Shown: positions 52,636 to 60,808 of the stretch, piece after piece | How positions within the stretch are numbered: position 1 is the first letter of the stretch | How the letters are laid out: every line of letters starts with the position of its first letter | Source of the DNA: an uncultured Aquimarina sp. | GTDB taxonomy: Bacteria > Bacteroidota > Bacteroidia > Flavobacteriales > Flavobacteriaceae | Length of the DNA: 64,000 nt | Direction: 5' to 3' | Assembly (NCBI GenBank): GCA_947498785.1 | Contig: CANMLS010000005.1 | Location: 62,001-126,000 of the forward strand | Translations under genes and position numbers: made by a program | The notes under the pieces: generated by a model | The model's database searches: none | What the model was told of the DNA's origin: nothing | Seen by the model: only the letters and a program-made list of their open reading frames with translations

Positions 52636-52669
52636 AGACATATATCCTGAGTGTCTATAAAAGTTCAGG
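52636..52669 (+). ncRNA. Predicted H-type pseudoknot upstream of peptide 4
   Basis: AGACA (52636-52640) with TGTCT (52652-52656) and CCTGA (52646-52650) with TCAGG (52665-52669). Same order and nearly the same spacing as 52214-52249 (second spacer 8 instead of 10 nt), with stem 2 changed at two base pairs. Confidence 0.6.
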
Positions 52670-52696
52670 TTTTCATAAATATTTAATTTTTTAATT

Positions 52697-52894
52697 ATAT
52701 TACAAAACATTTTAAATCTAGAAGGGGTGAAAACTCTGGAAAGATCAGAAAAAGGAACAATTAACGGTGGTTTTAACGGCATACCACAAGGGTGTGAAAC
52801 ATGCCCGGGAAGTTGTAGGCCAAATCCTTGTCAGCCAGAGTCTTTTGTTTGTTATTCACCAACAGATCCAACGTTGATATGTCTAGAACCATAG
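52697..52894 (+). pseudogene. Cys-rich GG-leader peptide precursor 4 with lost start codon
   Basis: The frame reads LQNILNLEGVKTLERSEKGTINGG (in parts), a textbook leader ending in INGG, then a core with six Cys: GCETCPGSCRPNPC, FVCYSP, LICLEP. The codon that aligns with the ATG of peptide 3 is ATA (52697-52699), and no ATG, GTG or TTG lies at a sensible place upstream. One base change thus removes initiation, unless ATA or an ATT is used. Promoter and leader RNA structure are intact. Confidence 0.6.
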
Positions 52895-52899
52895 TAGAT

Positions 52900-52919
52900 C
52901 ACATATGTTATAAACATAT
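52900..52919. repeat. Perfect small palindrome after peptide 4
   Basis: ATATGTT-ATA-AACATAT, 7-bp arms. Not followed by a T tract, so an unlikely terminator; the spacer up to 53073 holds no gene. Confidence 0.45.
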
Positions 52920-53073
52920 CTGATACTTTGGAACTAATCTACTTGGGGATTAATCTCACTTTTAAGATCCAAGTGGGTTATTTCTAAACTAGCCAGAACT
53001 AGTCTCTTGTTGTTGTAAATTTTTAATTCTAAAAGTATATAAGTAGAAGACAATGATTTTTTTTCAGGATGTA

Positions 53074-53099
53074 GTAACATTTTAATGAGTTAAGACATT
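53074..53099 (+). promoter_or_regulatory. Sigma-regulon promoter with no protein-coding target
   Basis: GTAAC (53074-53078), 15 nt, GACATT (53094-53099). No plausible peptide frame follows before the terminator at 53170-53247. It either drives a short RNA, an empty array unit, or reads into the LamG lipoprotein at 53380. Confidence 0.6.
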
Positions 53100-53169
53100 A
53101 ACATGTAATAAAAGCTTATAGCTAAAGATATTTAATAATAAACGGTTGATATCAATTGTATTAAGATCA

Positions 53170-53247
53170 AAAGCCTGAAAATTCTAAATAATTCATAACA
53201 AGGTAGGCATCTAGAATTAAAACATAGAAAATTTTCGGGCTTTTATA
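53170..53247 (+). terminator. Long-loop terminator closing the peptide array
   Basis: AAAAGCCTGAAAATT pairs with AATTTTCGGGCTTTT (one G-T wobble, 15 bp) across a ~45-nt loop; the 3' arm ends in TTTT. With the promoter at 53074 it defines a possible ~140-nt untranslated transcript. Confidence 0.75.
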
Positions 53248-53379
53248 AAAAATATCTAATGATTACTTCTAAACTCAAAATGATCAATAAAGTATAGTGT
53301 TTTATCACTTTTAGTTTTTAGGATTTCTTTCACACTATAATTGTATACCTTTAAGGCATTATTTTTTAAGACTACTATA

Positions 53380-54258
53380 ATGCAAAAGAAAACGTTTATA
53401 AGATCAGTTATGTTTTTTGGTGTTTTATCTATGTTACTCGTTTCTTGCGCTCAGGATACCACCAAAGCTGATTTAAAATCTTCACTTACCCTATATGCCT
53501 CTTTTGATAAAGGAATACAAGCAGATTTTGCATTAGGAGATGCTAATCTTTATACCGTTTCTTCACGTAAAGTTCCAGATTCGGCACAAGTAGGTTTGCA
53601 TAAACCCGATATTAGTATAGTAAAAGAAAAAGGTCGTTATGGTGATGGACTTTTGTTTACAGAAAGAAGTCGTGGAAATATATACTATCCAAGTGCAAAG
53701 AACATTGCTTATAATAGAAGTGACTGGAGTGGCGCTATTTCATTTTGGTTAAGTCTAGATCCAGCTACTGATTTAAAACCAGGATATTGCGACCCCATAC
53801 AAATTACAGATGTAAGTTATAATGATGCTTCAATTTGGGTTGATTTTACCAAAGAAAACCCCAGAGATTTTAGATTAGGTGTGATCGGTGATAGGGATGC
53901 CTGGAACCCTACTCCAGATGGACCTGATAATGAAAACCCTATTTTTATAAAGCAATTAGAACCAGTGGTAAAAAATCCACCGTTTGAGAAAGGTAAATGG
54001 ACACATATCCTAATCAATTTTTCTAATCTTAACACAGAAAATGGTCAAGCTTCACTTTATATAAATGGAAAACTAAAAGGAACAAGAGAAAAAATTAGTG
54101 ATCCGTTTACATGGGAACTTGATAAATCTAATATTTATTTGGGATTAGGATATATAGGACTGATGGATGAATTGTCTATTTTTAATAGAAATTTAAGTGA
54201 TAAGGAAATTTCAATATTGTATACTTTAGAAAAAGGTGTACAATCTCTTTTTGAATAG
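53380..54258 (+). CDS. LamG/concanavalin-like lipoprotein
   Basis: 292 aa from ATG 53380 (MQKKTFIRSV), chosen because it begins the lipoprotein signal (LLVSC); the in-frame TTG at 53341 adds 13 residues without benefit. The mature part is one LamG-type jelly roll: LTLYASFDKGIQADFALG, AISFWLSLDP, GKWTHILINFSN, ASLYINGKLKG, GLMDELSIFNRNLSDKEI. Homologous LamG modules occur inside the PSCyt1/DUF1553 protein encoded next. Likely a surface carbohydrate-binding partner of that cluster. Enzyme activity not evident. Confidence 0.85.
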   Translation: MQKKTFIRSVMFFGVLSMLLVSCAQDTTKADLKSSLTLYASFDKGIQADFALGDANLYTVSSRKVPDSAQVGLHKPDISIVKEKGRYGDGLLFTERSRGNIYYPSAKNIAYNRSDWSGAISFWLSLDPATDLKPGYCDPIQITDVSYNDASIWVDFTKENPRDFRLGVIGDRDAWNPTPDGPDNENPIFIKQLEPVVKNPPFEKGKWTHILINFSNLNTENGQASLYINGKLKGTREKISDPFTWELDKSNIYLGLGYIGLMDELSIFNRNLSDKEISILYTLEKGVQSLFE

Positions 54259-54812
54259 TATTGAATAACCAGTAATTAGAAAAAGAGACTCAGATTAATT
54301 ATTTTAAGATAAAATTGTAAATGATTCTGAATCTATAAGAGACAAGAAAAGCAATATTTTTTTGTTAAATTTCATACTTATTATAACCAATGAATGAAGT
54401 TATAATTAAAATCAATTAAGTCTTCTTTTACCAATTTATGATGATTGTAAAAAAGTAATTTGATATACTTATTTATACAATTTATACCCTTCATAAAAGA
54501 TGAAATAAGCATTATATGAGAAGATCTATTTTTGTATAATTAAGTAGAAATAATCTGCTCATCATGCTGTGATCAATAATCTTATGTATATATGTTTAAA
54601 GGCTCACATGACTAAGGTTTGTAATTGAGTAGTTATCTTGTAAATGATCAGGAATTCTTTGTAACTACATGAATAAAAGGTAAATAAAAGGATATTAGGT
54701 CTGGTTGATTTAGTTTTTGAATGGTGTTTGTATGGTTTTTGTCTAGTAATATTGAAATCAAAAAAAAGAGTGAAGCATTAATTTTACAACACAAATTTAG
54801 TTTAAATTAGTT
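54259..54812. other. 554-bp AT-rich intergenic region
   Basis: No gene or stable hairpin recognised. One lookalike of the sigma-regulon motif, GTAAC at 54661 followed after 15 nt by TAAATA, lies 130 nt before the next gene, but the second box is poor. CTTATTT and AAATAAG words near 54467 and 54505 form a weak long-loop inverted repeat. Confidence 0.3.
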
Positions 54813-57800
54813 ATGAAGATAAAATCATTTCTTTCTATATTTTTGTTTTTAGTAATGTATGTTGGTTGTAAGCCTTCATTACCTGAAGATGTTGCTGAGG
54901 CATATGAAAAGCTTCCAGAAAAGATAGATTACAATATACATGTAAAACCGATTTTATCCGATAAATGTTTTATTTGTCATGGACCAGATAAAGCTAAAGT
55001 ATCAGGAGGACTTCAATTGCATAGTTCAGAGACAGCATTTATGGAGTTAACAGAGTCTCCAGGTAAATTTGCCATAGATCCTGGTAACTTAAAAAAATCT
55101 GAAGTTTTTCATAGAATTTTATCTGAAGACCCTGGAATGGTTATGCCAACACCAGAATCGTATTTATCATTATCTCCAGAAGAGAAAGCGATACTAATTA
55201 GATGGATAGATGATGGAGCAGAGTATAAACCACATTGGGCTTTTATACCACCGTCTTTTTCTAAAACACCTAAGGTGAATAATGAGAGTCAAGTGATTAA
55301 TCCAATTGATAATTTTGTTTTGGCTAAATTAGAAAAACATAATATGACTTTTTCTAAAAAGGCTGATAAGCAACTGTTATTGCGTCGTGTTTCATTAGAT
55401 CTCACTGGATTACCGCCAACTAAAGATGAAATTTTAAATTTTGTGAATGATAAATCTCCAGATGCTTATGAAAAACAAGTAGATCGTCTTTTGAATTCTC
55501 CTCATTATGGAGAAAAAATGGCGGTTGATTGGTTGGATTTAGCCAGATATGCCGATACTCATGGTTATTTTGTAGATAGATATAGAGATATGAGTCCTTG
55601 GAGGGACTGGGTAATTAAGTCTTTTAATGAAAATTTATCTTACGATAAGTTTATTACGTGGCAATTGGCAGGGGATTTGTTAAATAATCCAACAAAAGAG
55701 CAGATATTAGCTACAGGGTTTAATCGTCTACACCCTCAAAATCTTGAAGGAGGAATTATAGATGAAGAATTTCGGTCAGAATACGTTTCAGATAGAACTA
55801 ATGTAGTTGGTCAAGGTATAATCGGGTTAACCGTAGCTTGTGCTAAATGTCATGATCATAAATATGACCCTATTTCGCAAAAAAATTATTTTGAATTATA
55901 TAGTTTTTTTAATCAAGTAAATGAATCTGGTCAGATTCCTTGGGATTGGTCTATGCCTGTGCCTACGCTACTTCTCCCGACAAAAGAAGAAGAAAAAATG
56001 ATGTCTTATATCAATAATCTTATAGATAAAGAGACGGAAAAAATTGAAGAAATAAAAGGTAATCAGTTAAATAATGCAGAACGTTGGATTGTAGAAGAAA
56101 AATATAAAACAGATTCATTTAAAGATTCTGGCCATCTATCTGCATATTTTAACTTTGAAAATAATTCATTGCAAAATAAACTCAATACTAAACAACTTGG
56201 TACAATGAAGACCCAATTTTCTAACAATGAAAAAAGAACTTTTGTTAAAGGGTATTCTGGCAAAGGACTTCAATTTGATGGAGATGCTTGGTTAGATTTG
56301 GATGATGTAGGTGTTTTTCAGCGTAGTGAAGCTTTTAGTATAGCACTGCGAGTATTTGTGCCTAAAGATCTAAAGGAAGGGGTGATTTTTCATAAAGCTC
56401 AGGGAACGAGATTGCATAGTTATAGAGGATATCACTTAACCATTAAATCAGATAATACATTAGAACTTTTGATGGCACATGTATGGCCTGATAATGCCAT
56501 TGTAGAAAGAACTATTCAAGAAGTACCCCGAGATAAATGGATACATCTAACCTTAACTTATGATGGTTCTAGTAAAGCAAAAGGCCTTAAAGTATACTTA
56601 GATGGTCAGGAAATGAAATCTAAAGTAGAAATAGATAATTTATATAAAGATATTATTTTTCATGATTATGAAGATTACATTTATGCAAACCCTATAGAGC
56701 CTGGATTACAAATTGGAGCAAGATGGAGAGGGAAAGGAATTGCTAAATCAATAGTAGATGATCTTATGGTTTTTGATAAAGAATTAACCAATCTCGAAAT
56801 TCTTAAAATCTCGAATTCTAAGTTTCTTGATCCTATAGTATCAAAAGAAGAAAACGAATTGTCCAAAAAAGATAAGGATCAATTAATAAACTATTATTTA
56901 TCTGCAAAATCAAAACCTGTAAAAAAGGCATTGTCATCATTACAACAATTGCGTACTCAATATGCAGATAGTGTCGATAATATCAAGGAAATTATGGTAA
57001 TGAAAGATTCTCCGAATTTGCGAAAAACTTATGTATTGGAGAGAGGGCAATATGATGCTTATGGTGAAGAGGTGTTCTCAGATACTCCAGAAAGTTTGCC
57101 TTCGATGTCAGAAAAACTGCCTAAGAACAGATTAGGTCTCGCTAAATGGTTGATAGATCCAAAGCACCCTCTAACGGCAAGAGTAGCTGTCAATAGATAT
57201 TGGCAGAATTTCTTTGGGACAGGTATTGTAGAAACTTCTGAAGATTTTGGAAATCAGGGAACATTGCCTACGCATCCTCAATTATTAGATTGGTTAGCAA
57301 TAAAATTTATAGAAACAGGATGGGATCTTAAGGCATTAAATAAGTTAATTGTAATGTCTAATACTTACCAACAAGATTCTAACGTATCCGATGAATTGAG
57401 AGAGATAGATCCAGATAATGAATTATTGGCTAGAGGGCCAGTAAAACGATTATCGGGAGAAATGTTGAGGGATAATGCATTAATTGCTAGTGGATTACTT
57501 AATGATAAAATAGGGGGGGAGAGTGTGAAGCCATATCAACCAAAAGGGTTATGGAAAATGACACATATAGGATACGAACGAGGATCAGGAGAAGACCTTT
57601 ACAGGAGAAGTATGTATACAATATGGAAAAGAACGGCTCCAAATCCTACGATAGCAACTTTTGATGCTCCTACAAGAGATATCTGTACTACTAGAAGACA
57701 AGAAACCAATACGCCTTTACAGGCATTAGTATTGCTTAATGATCCTACCTATATAGAAACAGCAAAAGTAATAGGTAAAAACATGACCTCATTCATGAAG

Positions 57801-58052
57801 ATTGAAGATGCAATTAGTGATACCTATCTAAGGTTAACAGGAAAGACAATATCAGCTAAAGAATTAGGCTTGCTCGCAGATTTACAAAAAGAAGAATTCA
57901 TAAAGTTTACAGAAAACTTGGATAAGGCAAAAGGATGGTTAAATTCTGGAGATTTCCGTTTTCAAGAAGACGAAAACCTTCCTCTCATAGCTGCAAATGC
58001 AGTAGTTGCAAGTACAATTATGAATTCTGATGCTACAATAACTAAAAGATAA
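54813..58052 (+). CDS. PSCyt1-DUF1549-LamG-DUF1553 (PSD1) lipoprotein
   Basis: 1079 aa. Lipoprotein signal (MYVGC, Cys19). N-terminal PSCyt1 cytochrome-type domain with CFICH (Cys52, Cys55, His56); DUF1549/PSCyt2 (about 160-370: DNFVLAKLEKH, RRVSLDLTGLPPT, DWLDLARYADTHGY) with a second haem-type motif CAKCHDH; LamG domain (about 440-620); DUF1553/PSD1 (about 770-1030: RVAVNRYWQNFFGTGIVETSEDFG, CTTRRQETNTPLQALVLLNDP). Classical planctomycete architecture, also found in marine Bacteroidota. Periplasmic or outer-membrane redox role inferred from CxxCH motifs; natural substrate unknown. Followed after 3 bp by the DUF1501 gene. Confidence 0.93.
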   Translation: MKIKSFLSIFLFLVMYVGCKPSLPEDVAEAYEKLPEKIDYNIHVKPILSDKCFICHGPDKAKVSGGLQLHSSETAFMELTESPGKFAIDPGNLKKSEVFHRILSEDPGMVMPTPESYLSLSPEEKAILIRWIDDGAEYKPHWAFIPPSFSKTPKVNNESQVINPIDNFVLAKLEKHNMTFSKKADKQLLLRRVSLDLTGLPPTKDEILNFVNDKSPDAYEKQVDRLLNSPHYGEKMAVDWLDLARYADTHGYFVDRYRDMSPWRDWVIKSFNENLSYDKFITWQLAGDLLNNPTKEQILATGFNRLHPQNLEGGIIDEEFRSEYVSDRTNVVGQGIIGLTVACAKCHDHKYDPISQKNYFELYSFFNQVNESGQIPWDWSMPVPTLLLPTKEEEKMMSYINNLIDKETEKIEEIKGNQLNNAERWIVEEKYKTDSFKDSGHLSAYFNFENNSLQNKLNTKQLGTMKTQFSNNEKRTFVKGYSGKGLQFDGDAWLDLDDVGVFQRSEAFSIALRVFVPKDLKEGVIFHKAQGTRLHSYRGYHLTIKSDNTLELLMAHVWPDNAIVERTIQEVPRDKWIHLTLTYDGSSKAKGLKVYLDGQEMKSKVEIDNLYKDIIFHDYEDYIYANPIEPGLQIGARWRGKGIAKSIVDDLMVFDKELTNLEILKISNSKFLDPIVSKEENELSKKDKDQLINYYLSAKSKPVKKALSSLQQLRTQYADSVDNIKEIMVMKDSPNLRKTYVLERGQYDAYGEEVFSDTPESLPSMSEKLPKNRLGLAKWLIDPKHPLTARVAVNRYWQNFFGTGIVETSEDFGNQGTLPTHPQLLDWLAIKFIETGWDLKALNKLIVMSNTYQQDSNVSDELREIDPDNELLARGPVKRLSGEMLRDNALIASGLLNDKIGGESVKPYQPKGLWKMTHIGYERGSGEDLYRRSMYTIWKRTAPNPTIATFDAPTRDICTTRRQETNTPLQALVLLNDPTYIETAKVIGKNMTSFMKIEDAISDTYLRLTGKTISAKELGLLADLQKEEFIKFTENLDKAKGWLNSGDFRFQEDENLPLIAANAVVASTIMNSDATITKR

Positions 58053-58055
58053 GAT

Positions 58056-59561
58056 ATGTGTGATCATCACGATAAATTACGATCAAATAATAAAGATTTA
58101 CAACAGGTAGAAAAAATGTTTGATCGCAGAGAGTTTTTAACCAAAACTTCATTAGGTTTAGGTGCAATTGCTTTGGGATCACTTCTTAATACCGATAAGG
58201 CTTGGAGTAATGTAAAAAATAATGTGAACCCCGATTTGGGAATGTTTAGCAGGAATAGTTTGGGCTTACCACATCACGTCCCAAAAGCAAAACGAGCGAT
58301 TTATTTGTTTCAAAGTGGTGGGCCTTCACAATTAGAACTATTTGACTACAAGCCAAAATTAACGAAGATGATAGGTCAGGAATTACCAAGTTCGGTAAGA
58401 AAAGGACAACGTTTAACAGGAATGAGTGCTGACCAAAGTTCATTACCAATAGCAGCTTCTATTATAGATTTTAAACAATATGGAGAATCCAGAGCTTGGG
58501 TTAGTAATGCGATGCCGCACCTTTCGGGTGTGGTGGACGATATTTGCTTTATTAAATCCATGCAAACTGATGCAATTAACCATGATCCTGCGATTACTTT
58601 TTTTCAAACAGGAAGCCAACAGCCTGGCAGACCTTCTATAGGTTCATGGATTAGTTATGGACTTGGATCAGACAATGATAATTTACCTACTTTTATTACT
58701 CTAGTATCCAAAAACGGCTCAGGTCAACCGTTATACTCACGTTTATGGGGAAATGGGTTTTTACCAACAGAGCATCAAGGGGTGCAGTTTCGTAGTGGGA
58801 AAGACCCGGTGTTATATCTTACAGATCCAGAAAATTATGATGGGCACGATCGTCGCAAAATGTTAGATTATCTAGGGAAATTAAATGAAATACAAAACGA
58901 TTCATACGGAGATCCAGAAATTAATGCACGTATGTCTCAATATGAGATGGCATTTCGTATGCAAACTTCAATACCAGAAGTTACTGATATGAGCGATGAA
59001 CCAGATTATATTTTTGAAATGTATGGAGAAGATAGTCGTGATCCAGGCACATATGCCGCAAACTGCCTTCTTGGACGAAAATTACTAGAAAAGGATGTTA
59101 AGTTTATTCAGATATATCACCAAGGATGGGATCAACACTTAGGTTGTCCAGGAGGAGTATTAAATAACGCTAAGAAAACAGATCAAGCAAATGCGGCATT
59201 GATTAAAGATCTAAAACAACGTGGAATGTTCGAAGATACTTTAGTGATATGGGGTGGAGAGTTTGGTAGAACCGTTTATTCTCAAGGGAAACTCACCGCT
59301 ACTGATTATGGTAGAGATCATCATCCAAAAGCTTTTACTATGTTTATGGCGGGTGCAGGTATAAAACCAGGGATCACCTACGGCGAAACAGATGATTTTA
59401 GTTATAATGTAGTCAAAGATCCAGTTCATACTCATGATTTCCAAGCAACACTTTTGCATTTATTTGGAATAGATCATGAGCGATTAACTTATAAGCATCA
59501 AGGTAGACGATTTAGATTAACAGATGTTCATGGTCATGTTGTAAAAGATATATTGAGTTGA
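58056..59561 (+). CDS. DUF1501 protein with twin-arginine-type signal
   Basis: 501 aa. About 22 residues precede a Tat-like signal DRREFLTKTSLGLGAIALGS. DUF1501 signature: KAKRAIYLFQSGGPSQLELFDYKPKL, GSWISYGLGSDNDNLPTF, LGRKLLEKDVKFIQIYHQGWDQH, WGGEFGRT, DPVHTHDFQATLLHLFGIDH. The family belongs to the alkaline phosphatase/sulfatase superfamily by fold, but the reaction is not established to my knowledge. Always paired with DUF1549/DUF1553 proteins, as here. Likely folded in the cytoplasm with a cofactor or metal before Tat export. Confidence 0.93.
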   Translation: MCDHHDKLRSNNKDLQQVEKMFDRREFLTKTSLGLGAIALGSLLNTDKAWSNVKNNVNPDLGMFSRNSLGLPHHVPKAKRAIYLFQSGGPSQLELFDYKPKLTKMIGQELPSSVRKGQRLTGMSADQSSLPIAASIIDFKQYGESRAWVSNAMPHLSGVVDDICFIKSMQTDAINHDPAITFFQTGSQQPGRPSIGSWISYGLGSDNDNLPTFITLVSKNGSGQPLYSRLWGNGFLPTEHQGVQFRSGKDPVLYLTDPENYDGHDRRKMLDYLGKLNEIQNDSYGDPEINARMSQYEMAFRMQTSIPEVTDMSDEPDYIFEMYGEDSRDPGTYAANCLLGRKLLEKDVKFIQIYHQGWDQHLGCPGGVLNNAKKTDQANAALIKDLKQRGMFEDTLVIWGGEFGRTVYSQGKLTATDYGRDHHPKAFTMFMAGAGIKPGITYGETDDFSYNVVKDPVHTHDFQATLLHLFGIDHERLTYKHQGRRFRLTDVHGHVVKDILS

Positions 59562-59612
59562 TTTTTATCGTGTTGATTAAAGAATTAAAGATTATGTATT
59601 TGAAATTATAAA

Positions 59613-60722
59613 ATGAATTCAAGAAGAAAATTTATAAAAACAACAGCAGCATTAGGCACTGGTATTATTGCATCCCCTTCCTTTGGGTTTCATATAATTA
59701 ATAAAAGTAAACCTAAAAATGAAGAAATCATTGGACATGGTGATTATCAATATAGAATTATCGATGATTGGGCAAAAATAAGTACAGTTAGAAATCCTAT
59801 TTTGAATTGTCACGAAATGCAGATGGACAGTAAAGGAAGACTGATTATGATAGGAGATCATACGAATAACAATATCATGATTTTTGATAAGTCAGGGAAA
59901 CTTCTAGATTATTGGGGAACTGCTTATCCGGGGGGACATGGGCTTACTATTTCTAATGAAGGAGGAGAGGACTTTCTATTTTTAACAGATTCTGGATGGT
60001 TTATGGATAAAAAAGGAAGTTGGATTCATCATAATGGTAGAGTAACCAAGACCACCACGGATGGAAAAGTTATTTTTGATATTGGTCATCCGCAAACGAT
60101 AGGAATATATGAACCTGGAGATCATTTCTGTCCAACAGAGACAGCAATAGGTCCAACAGGTGATATTTATGTTGCAGATGGATATGGTAAGGATTTTATA
60201 ATTCAATATGATAGCAAAGGTCAATACATAAGGCACTGGGGAGGGAAATCTAATCCCGATTTAAAATATAGACTAGATAATGCTCATGGAGTGGCAATAG
60301 ACTATCGTGAAAAGAATAACCCTTTAGTAGTATGTACTTCACGAAATGAACAAGCTTTTAAGTGGTTTACTTTGGATGGAGAATATGTTAAAACTCTTCA
60401 CCTTCCTAATATGCAGGTATGTAGACCTGTGTTTGATGACCAAAATTTATATGCAGGAGTTTGTTGGTCTCAACCAAAGATAGGACAGACTACATGGCTT
60501 GATCACACGGGTTTTGTTACTATTTTAGAGGGTGATACAGTGGTTTCTAATCCAGGAGGGACACTTCCAGAATACCAAGAAGGAAAACTTCAGAAATCGT
60601 ATCAATTACCACATAAACCAATATTACATGGTCATGATGTTTGTGTTGATGAAGATAAAAATCTCTATATATGTCAATGGAATGCGAATCGAACCGCACC
60701 TTTAAAATTAGAAAGGGTTTAA
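59613..60722 (+). CDS. NHL/6-bladed beta-propeller protein with Tat-type signal
   Basis: 369 aa. Signal MNSRRKFIKTTAALGTGIIASPSFG carries an S-R-R-K-F-I-K twin-arginine motif (written here as its 7-residue core). Repeated blades: MQMDSKGRLIMIGDHTNNNIMIFDKSG, GPTGDIYVADGYGKDFIIQYDSKG, VDEDKNLYICQWN, each with the NHL-type D-x-x-G-x-I-Y-V-A-D rhythm. Similar proteins are annotated as peptidylglycine-monooxygenase-like lyase propellers. Lies 51 bp after DUF1501 and shares the cluster; may bind or convert the cluster's substrate. Function inferred only from fold. Confidence 0.85.
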   Translation: MNSRRKFIKTTAALGTGIIASPSFGFHIINKSKPKNEEIIGHGDYQYRIIDDWAKISTVRNPILNCHEMQMDSKGRLIMIGDHTNNNIMIFDKSGKLLDYWGTAYPGGHGLTISNEGGEDFLFLTDSGWFMDKKGSWIHHNGRVTKTTTDGKVIFDIGHPQTIGIYEPGDHFCPTETAIGPTGDIYVADGYGKDFIIQYDSKGQYIRHWGGKSNPDLKYRLDNAHGVAIDYREKNNPLVVCTSRNEQAFKWFTLDGEYVKTLHLPNMQVCRPVFDDQNLYAGVCWSQPKIGQTTWLDHTGFVTILEGDTVVSNPGGTLPEYQEGKLQKSYQLPHKPILHGHDVCVDEDKNLYICQWNANRTAPLKLERV

Positions 60723-60808
60723 AAGAATTATATTGTTAAAACAAATAACTTGATTCTATTGATAGGTCATAGTTTTTTGTTTAAAGTGTTTTAAAATTTG
60801 GATATTTA

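Noticed and set aside
54661-54686. GTAAC-N15-TAAATA upstream of the PSD1 gene as a regulon promoter
   Set aside because: The second box lacks the ACATT core and the site is 130 nt from the gene; a chance match in AT-rich DNA is as likely.
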